From Luscinia megarhynchos (Eukaryota; Chordata; Aves; Passeriformes; Turdidae): 64,000 nucleotides of DNA. The DNA lies in NCBI GenBank assembly GCA_034336665.1, contig CM067564.1, forward strand, positions 41,926,975 to 41,990,974. Reading direction: 5' to 3'. This document shows, piece by piece, positions 46,886-64,000 of this stretch. Positions within the stretch are counted from its first letter, which is position 1. Each line of letters opens with the position of its first letter. The translations under genes and the position numbers were made by a program. The notes under the pieces were generated by a model. It searched no databases. It saw nothing but the letters and a program-made list of their open reading frames with translations, and was not told where the DNA came from.

Positions 46886-47067
46886 TTCCCCTTCCCCTTC
46901 CCTTCCCTTCCCTTCCCCTTCCCTTCCCTTCCCTTCCCTTCCCTTCCCTTCCCTTCCCTTCCCTTCCCTTCCCTTCCCTTCCCTTCCCCTTCCCTTCCCT
47001 TCCCTTCCCTTCCCTTCCCTTCCCCTTCCCTTCCCTTCCCTTCCCTTCCCTTCCCTTCCCTTCCCCC
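46886..47067. repeat. TTCCC pentamer tract with CCCC interruptions
   Basis: About 35 units, with an extra C at several points; intergenic. Confidence 0.95.
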
Positions 47068-47289
47068 TCTGGAAGTTCCAAAGCTCTGCATTTATTCTGG
47101 AAGGATCCATCTCCTCCCATTCCAGTTGGGATCCATCCCAGCCCGCAGGGAACAGGGAATGTCTGTGCCTGAGCCCAGGGATGAATCATTCCCAATTCCC
47201 TGTTCCCAGTGCCTTAAATCCACCCCAGTCCCAGCCATGGACTGTTCCCTGTGCTCCTCCCTGCACCTCACAGCTCCTTACCCCAGTGT

Positions 47290-47612
47290 GTGTGTCCCTG
47301 TGTGCCACTTCATCCCAGTTAGTGCATCCCTGTGTCCCAGTTCATCCCAGTTAATGCATCCCTGTGTGCCAGTTCATCCCAGTTAGTGCATCCCTGTGTG
47401 CCAGTTCATTCCAGTTAGTGCCTCCCAGGATCCCAGTGTGTGCATCCCTGTGTCCCAGTTCATCCATCCCAGTATCCCAGTCCATCCCAGTACCCCAGTC
47501 TATCCATCCCAGTATCCCACTTTATCCATCCCAGTTTCCCAGTCCATCCCAGTATCCCAGTTAGTCTGTCCCAGTCCATCCCAGTATCCCAGTTTATCCC
47601 AGTATCCCAGTC
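47290..47612. repeat. CAGTATCCCAGTCCATCC-type array
   Basis: The left half has GTGCCAGTTCATCCCAGTTA units of about 35 bp; the right half has shorter CCCAGTATCCCAGT words. Confidence 0.8.
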
Positions 47613-48472
47613 CTGTGGCTGTGCTCCCTAGCCCCGGGCAGAGCCCAGTGGGGTTTGTTCCCCAGGGCCCCTCCCCTGACTGGGGACGTGGGGCTGGGAA
47701 TGGGCCCTGTCAGAGCCCCACGACCAGAAGGAAAATTCCTTTGGGAGTGCTCAGCTCCCTTGGGGCAGGAATGGGGATTCTGTGTCCATTTCCTGGCTGC
47801 TCCAGAGGGATCCCACACTCCCAGTGGGACAGAAATGGGGCTTAAGAGCACCAAAAGAAAGGATTAGTCCTGATTTTCTGACAGGATGGAATTCGTGCTT
47901 TAATCCCAAATATTTGAATATTTAATGGAATTTAAATGAAAACTGTAAATATTCCTTCCCCCCTTTGGAATATAAACATTGCCCTGCTGGATCTGGGGTT
48001 TGTGGAATGGAAGGGGTTTCCCTGATGAGTTTTTCTTCTTCAAATTGTGCATCCCTTCCCTGGCAGCTGCCAGTGAATTCCCTGGATTGCCCAGGGGCCA
48101 GTGCTGGGATCCAGCCCTAAGCCTGGGCTGGGCTCAGAGGGAGGGGCTGGGATTGGGAATTCCCTGCCTTGGGCTGGGGTTTCCCTGGCTGGGATCCCAG
48201 GAGGCACCGTGGGGCTGGAGCAGTGGATTTGTGGATTTAATGGATTTTAGGGATTTATGGATTTTATGGATTTATGGCCAATCTAGGAGCAGGAGCTGAC
48301 CCCCACCCCATTCCCCAGTTGCCGAGGGAGCAGAACCTTCCCCGTGGGTTTGGCTGAGGATGTGACTCGGGCTGGGCCAGGAGATGGATGAGGAGAGACC
48401 TTGGGATTCAAATCCTGGGGATTTCGGGGAGGAGGTGGGGGTGTGTGCCCCAGCCTTGGGGACAGCAGGAGA

Positions 48473-48872
48473 GTTCCAGGGGTGGATCCATGGAGTGAGA
48501 GGCACTGGGGACAGCAGGATCATCCCAGGGGTGGATCCATGGAGTGAGGGGCACTGGGGACAGCAGGAGAGTCCCAGGGGTGGATCCATGGAGTGAGGGA
48601 CACTGGGGACAGCAGGATCATCCCAGGGGTGGATCCATGGAGTGAGGGGACACTGGGGACAGCAGGAGAGTCCCAGGGGTGGATCCATGGAGTGAGGGAC
48701 ACTGGGGACAGCAGGAGAGTCCCAGGGGTGGATCCATGGAGTGAGGGGCACTGGGGACAGCAGGAGAGTCCCAGGGGTGGATCCATGGAGTGAGGGGACA
48801 CTGGGGACAGCAGGAGAGTCCCAGGGGTGGATCCATGGAGTGAGGGGCAGTGGGGACAGCAGGAGAGTTCCA
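48473..48872. repeat. 49-bp minisatellite (intergenic)
   Basis: About eight copies of a unit with CAGGGGTGGATCCATGGAGT and CACTGGGGACAGCAGGA. The AGAGTCCC and ATCATCCC variants alternate in the left half. Confidence 0.92.
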
Positions 48873-50399
48873 GCAGTGGCAGCAGGAGCTGCTCCCTGTC
48901 CCTGGCTCCTCCTTCCCTCCCCACGCTCTCATTCCCAGCGTTTGCTGTAAATAGGGAATATTTATAAAAATTTATTGCAGAGATTTCTAAACTCACCCGA
49001 ATCCTGTTTTTCCCAGAGCGTTTGGCTTTGCTGGGATCTCCTGGAGCAGATTTGCACCTTCCCAATGAGCGTTGGTACAAATCGATCCAATCCAGTCCCG
49101 GGTGCTGGGCAGGGCTGGGAATTCCGGGGCTCCCAGGGCTGAGAATGGAGCGGCTCCTTCCCTTAATTTCATCCCTGTTCCATTTTCTCCGGGCAGGGGA
49201 GGCTGTTCCAGGCTGGAGCCGTCCCAGGGTGTCCCTGGCACTCTCCGATTTTCCCTTGGATTTTCCCTTTTCCTTGTTTCTGTCTTTGCCTTCCATGTCC
49301 GACCCGGCTGCAGCGGCAGTTGAGGGGAATCCGGGTGGGAATGTGGAGTTTTCCGGGCACTCTCCGTGCTGTGACGTTTTCCAAACCTTTCCTTTTTGCG
49401 GGCTCGCGGGGCTGATCCTGCAGGCGCATCCCGGCCCTGGCGCTCCCTGCTGCTTTTCCTGCCGGGTCACGTTCCCTCCTTGGCTCCTCCGTCCGTCCAC
49501 ACCCGGGATATTCCCTGTTTGCTCTTGAGCTGGAGCCGCTGGAGCCGCTTTTCCAGGTTTTCCCAGGGCTTTTCCAGGTTTCCATTCCGTGCAGGGCTCG
49601 GGGAGAGCACTCGGCTCTGTGACTGTTAGCACAAACCACGGGTGGATTCATCCCCCGGAGACCCCGGTGCCACCTGCGGCGCCAGAGCCCCAAATTGACC
49701 TAAAATGACCCAGGCCAGGCTGTTTGTTGGGAAAAATCCCGATCTCCGGGACAGCGGGAGGCTCTGGGACCCCAGCGGTGCCCGGGGCCGGCGGGGCCAT
49801 CCCCGGCTCTCCTGGGGGAGCGGGTTCTGTCCGGGATCAGTGCCCACCCCAGGGGCTCCGTGCCCACCCCAGGGGCTCCGTGCCCGCTCCGAGCCTTGGC
49901 TCATTTTGGAAAAGTCCTGGGAATGGCGCCTCTGCCCTCCCCAGCTCCGGCTGATTGCCGGCTGGGGGGTGGGAGCTGGAGCCGTCCCTGAGAGCAGAGA
50001 TCCCCGAAATTCAGCAGCCCGAGGGGGGAGACGCTGCCGCCGTGCGGGTGGGGATTTGGGATTTGGGAATGTTGCAGGGGGTCCCCAGCCCGAGCCCGGC
50101 TTTTCGCTCCGCTCCTCCCCTTCCCGCTCCTCCCAATCCTGCCCCGGTGTCCGAGCCGAGTCTCCTGGAAATCGCTGGCAGCGGGGCCATCCCGCAGTTC
50201 CCGAGGGAATTCCCGAGGGCTGGGGGTGTCCCGGGGGGGACTCGATGCCTTTCTCACAACCACCGGCCCCGCAAAGCAATAAAACCACGGAGGGGCCGCG
50301 GGGAGACCCCGGGATGCTCCGGCCCGGGCGGGCACAGGGCGATGCCGGGGGCGCCTTCTCACGATGCCAACTGCCCTTAACCTGGGATCCGGGTCTTTG

Positions 50400-50735
50400 T
50401 AAGCAATGTCTGTGTATTATGTGTAAATACGAGGGACAAATTTGAAATTACTGCCTTTTCCCTGTTTATTTTTCTGAGTAATTCCAGATGTACTTTAGTC
50501 TCTCTACTGTCAAAACTTTTATATTGTAAATCTGATGCTGGTGGCTTTTTTGGTTATTTTGGTTTTCGTTTTTGGTTTTTTGTTTTGTTTTGGTTTTTTT
50601 TTCTTTTTGTAAAAAAGCGACCAAAAAAAAGAAAAAAAAGAAAATAAGAAAAAGGAAAAAAAAGTCTGCATCTCTCTATGTTGTCAGTTTTAGGCTGTAA
50701 ATTCCAACTATCAATAAAAGCTCAAAATTCACGTG
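50400..50735 (+). other. Orphan 3'-UTR-like block ending in AATAAA
   Basis: AT-rich, non-tandem sequence with long T-rich and A-rich runs (50560-50670), ending in AATAAA at 50713-50718 followed by CA and T-rich bases. It differs sharply from the GC-rich DNA on both sides. It may be a distal PPP6R2 polyadenylation site, which would make a 9.5-kb 3' UTR, or the end of another transcript. Confidence 0.45.
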
Positions 50736-50823
50736 CCAGTGCTGGGTTCTTCATCTTGCAGGACATGCTGAGGGTCCCAAGGGGGCTTTGGGATGGGCTG
50801 GGAGTGGGGCTGGAGCCGGGATG

Positions 50824-51080
50824 GAGTCACAGAATCCTGAGGCTGGAGAAGCCCCCCAGTCCCAGCTGTGCCCCACCCCACCTTGTCCCAGCCCAGAGCC
50901 CTGAGTGCCACCCCCAGGAATTCCCTGGGCACTCCAGGGATGGGCATCCAACCCTCCCTGGGCAGTTCCATCCCTGCCCACCCTTCCCACGGGGAAATTG
51001 CTGCTGCTGCCCGCCCTGCCCTGCCCTGCCCAGCCTGAGGCCGTTCCCTCTCCTGCTGTCCCTGTTCCCCCCTGTCAGGC
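50824..51080 (-). mobile_element. CR1 fragment, second subfamily, between the two gene tails
   Basis: GTCACAGAATCCTGAGGCTG ... GGCCGTTCCCTCTCCTGCTG, without an associated array. It lies between the orphan + strand 3' end and the SBF1 3' end. Confidence 0.75.
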
Positions 51081-51246
51081 TGGGACGGTGGCACAGAGCG
51101 TGTGCCACAGGACAAAGGTCCCTGTGCAGCCCCCGGGAGCTCTGCTGGTGACAGGGACAGGAGTGCCCGAGGGCTGGAGCTGAGCCTGTCCTGGGCTGTG
51201 TCCCGGTGCTCAGCGAGGCAAAAGCAGCGTCTCTCATATTAATTTT

Positions 51247-51252
51247 TTTATT
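51247..51252 (-). promoter_or_regulatory. AATAAA, SBF1 polyadenylation signal
   Basis: A minus-strand AATAAA inside an A-rich run about 1.65 kb past the SBF1 stop codon. It is the only canonical hexamer I noted in this stretch. Confidence 0.6.
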
Positions 51253-51654
51253 AAATTCCGTTAGTTTTCTCTTTATAGAATAACCTTTTCCTCTAGGCAC
51301 AAATACAATACAAGGACTCTGCATGTTTGACACAATGTACAGAAACTTCAATAATCTACAACTGCTCGGGTAAGTTACAAAACCTCCGTGTTACACCTGC
51401 ACAGCCAGGATGGAACAGAGGAACGGGGCGACTGTACAAAGAGCTCTGCACTGAAATAAAACGCTGGACTTTAAAAACAAGATGGGTGGGGGAGCTGGGG
51501 GGGTCAGTCCTGGGGGGTCCCGGGGCAGTGACCCCACGGGGCCCTTTGGGGTCCCCCCACGCTGAACCCCCCAGTTCACACCAGTGCGGGGGTGGGGGGG
51601 CTGCAGGAGCCGATTCGGTACCGAGAGCCCCCCGGAACTGAGGGGCAGCAGCAG

Positions 51655-51782
51655 CGGGGGGGACAGCGGGGCTGGGGCTGGGGCAGCGGGGCTGGGACAG
51701 GGACAGGAGCAGGGACAGGGACAGGGGGGCTGGGACAGGGACAGCGGGGCTGGGGCAGGGACAGGAGCAGGGACAGGGACAG
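51655..51782. repeat. GGGACAGG-rich array in the SBF1 3' UTR
   Basis: Short words GGGACAGGGACAGGAGCAGG and GCGGGGCTGGG. Confidence 0.75.
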
Positions 51783-52299
51783 AAGCTGCTCCCCTGCGCC
51801 CCCCGGGCTGGGCACAGGCAGAGCACAAAGGGGGCACCCGGTGGGATGGGGGGGAGTCAGAGAGCCCCGAGGGGGGCGGGGGGAGTGACCTGTGCAAAGG
51901 AGACCCTGCAGAGAGCGGGTGGCACCTGCAGAGCCGCTGTCCCAGCCCTGTCCCAGCCCCGTGTGGCTGCAGCCAGACGGGACCCTCACCCCGCGGCTGC
52001 TCTGGTCCCCACCCCCGGGAGGGGACAGGGGGGCACCCAGGAGGCCGCAGCGTTTGGCACCTCCCGCAGGGAACGTGTCCCCCCCGGGACAGCCAGCCTG
52101 GAGGTAGAGACTGTCCCAGCCAGGACAGGGACTCCCTGGCCACAGCCCAGGGACCTCCTGCCCGCAGGGAGCAGAGTGGCCACGGCCACGTCCCCCCGGG
52201 GACACGGAGCCAGCGCCTGCAGCATCCCAGTGTCCCCAGCCTCCCGTTCTGTGCACAGCTGGGAGCGGCTCCTCACCACGGGATGGTCCCGGCGCTCCC

Positions 52300-52480
52300 G
52301 CTGTCCCCTCTGCCACCCCCTGAGCTGCAGGGCTCTGTCCCCTCTGCCACCCCCAGGGCTCTGTCCCCTCTGCCAGCCCCTGAGCTGCAGGGCTCTGTCC
52401 CCTCTGCCACCCCCAGGGCTCTGTCCCCTCTGCCAGCCCCTGAGCTGCAGGGCTCTGTCCCCTCTGCCACCCCCTGAGCC
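52300..52480. repeat. 26-59-bp array in the SBF1 3' UTR
   Basis: Three larger units containing CCCTGAGCTGCAGGGCTCTG and CCCCTCTGCCACCCCCAGGG. Confidence 0.88.
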
Positions 52481-52819
52481 GCAGGTCTCGCCCAGGACTC
52501 GCTCTCAGGCCGGGAGGGGCAGGGCGGGTTCCGGGGGCTCTGGCAGACATGCAAGGACGAGGGGCAGGACGAGGGGGCAGCTCTGGCTCCCCCAGCACTG
52601 TGGGGTGGGGGTGTGGGGTGCAGGCCCCCCGCCCAGGGAGCCGGGGCGGGGCGGGGGCACACGGAGGACGCGGGGTCACGACACGGCTCAGACGGGGCTG
52701 GGGGCGGGCCGGGGCCCCCGCCCGCTTCAACGCGAGGAATCCTCCCTGCGCCGCCCCAGCCCGGACACGGCCCGGCGGGCGGGAGGGAGGAAGGGCCGCT
52801 CCTCCTCTCCTCTCCCTCA

Positions 52820-63916
<11,097 letters not shown>

Positions 63917-64000
63917 CTGTGGACAGACCCCCAGCGCGGCCCCAGCCTCGTTAGTGCTCCAATTAATCAGTGCCCACCTGGAGCCAGCACTGACTGACCT

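Larger units (their letters stand above)
41706..50399. other. Intergenic (or extended 3' UTR) DNA between PPP6R2 and SBF1
   Basis: Apart from the arrays at 43158, 43718, 45117, 46886, 47290 and 48473, I find no exon with both conserved sequence and splice sites. The stretch 49300-50395 is CpG-rich and non-repetitive. Confidence 0.55.

Noticed and set aside
41706..50399. A further gene between PPP6R2 and SBF1
   Set aside because: I looked on both strands for conserved exons with splice sites and found none. In human the two genes are adjacent, so none is expected.
49705..50445. 246-codon + strand frame as a gene
   Set aside because: High GC makes stops rare, no recognisable family, and no clear splice sites; kept only as a finding about the CpG-rich block.

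Overview
This window is vertebrate nuclear DNA, most likely from a bird. The coding sequence lies in short exons with GT-AG introns. Introns and intergenic DNA carry at least ten GC-rich fragments that I recognise as 3' tails of CR1 LINE retroposons, the dominant avian interspersed repeat. CR1 also occurs in crocodilians and turtles, so 'bird' is an inference. There are no operons, ribosome binding sites or CRISPR arrays.

Two genes converge tail to tail. On the + strand, 22 coding exons (6099-41207) encode PPP6R2, a SAPS-domain regulatory subunit of protein phosphatase 6 (about 935 residues in the corrected reading). On the - strand, 16 coding exons (63916 down to 52909) encode the C-terminal 761 residues of SBF1/MTMR5, the catalytically dead myotubularin that works with active MTMR2-type phosphatases. 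The SBF1 5' part (DENN and GRAM regions) lies beyond the right edge. PPP6R2 and SBF1 are also convergent neighbours on human 22q13.33, so the synteny supports both calls.

Layout: 1-6079 is PPP6R2 upstream or 5' intronic DNA full of repeats. 6080-41700 is PPP6R2, whose 3' UTR has AATAAA signals at 41317 and 41677. 41700-50400 is intergenic or extended 3' UTR with no recognisable gene. 50400-50735 is an AT-rich block ending in AATAAA that looks like the 3' end of a + strand transcript. 51225-63916 is SBF1, with its 3' UTR at 51247-52908.

About a third of the window (my rough sum is 22 kb) is tandem repeat: some 35 separate micro- and minisatellites, each with its own unit. Many begin or stop within about 10-50 bases of a splice site. 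One (10500-11395) has copied a splice acceptor about a dozen times. Three arrays sit at the same internal point of a CR1 fragment. A 650-bp CR1 dimer occurs as a near-identical inverted pair 36 kb apart around nearly all of PPP6R2. Two PPP6R2 exons carry a one-base excess relative to the expected frame. One excess base creates a new AG that could restore the frame; the other lies in a Gln/Gly codon repeat and would truncate the protein if real.

The very long open frames (up to 886 codons) lie in arrays whose units have no stops. I treat them as artefacts.
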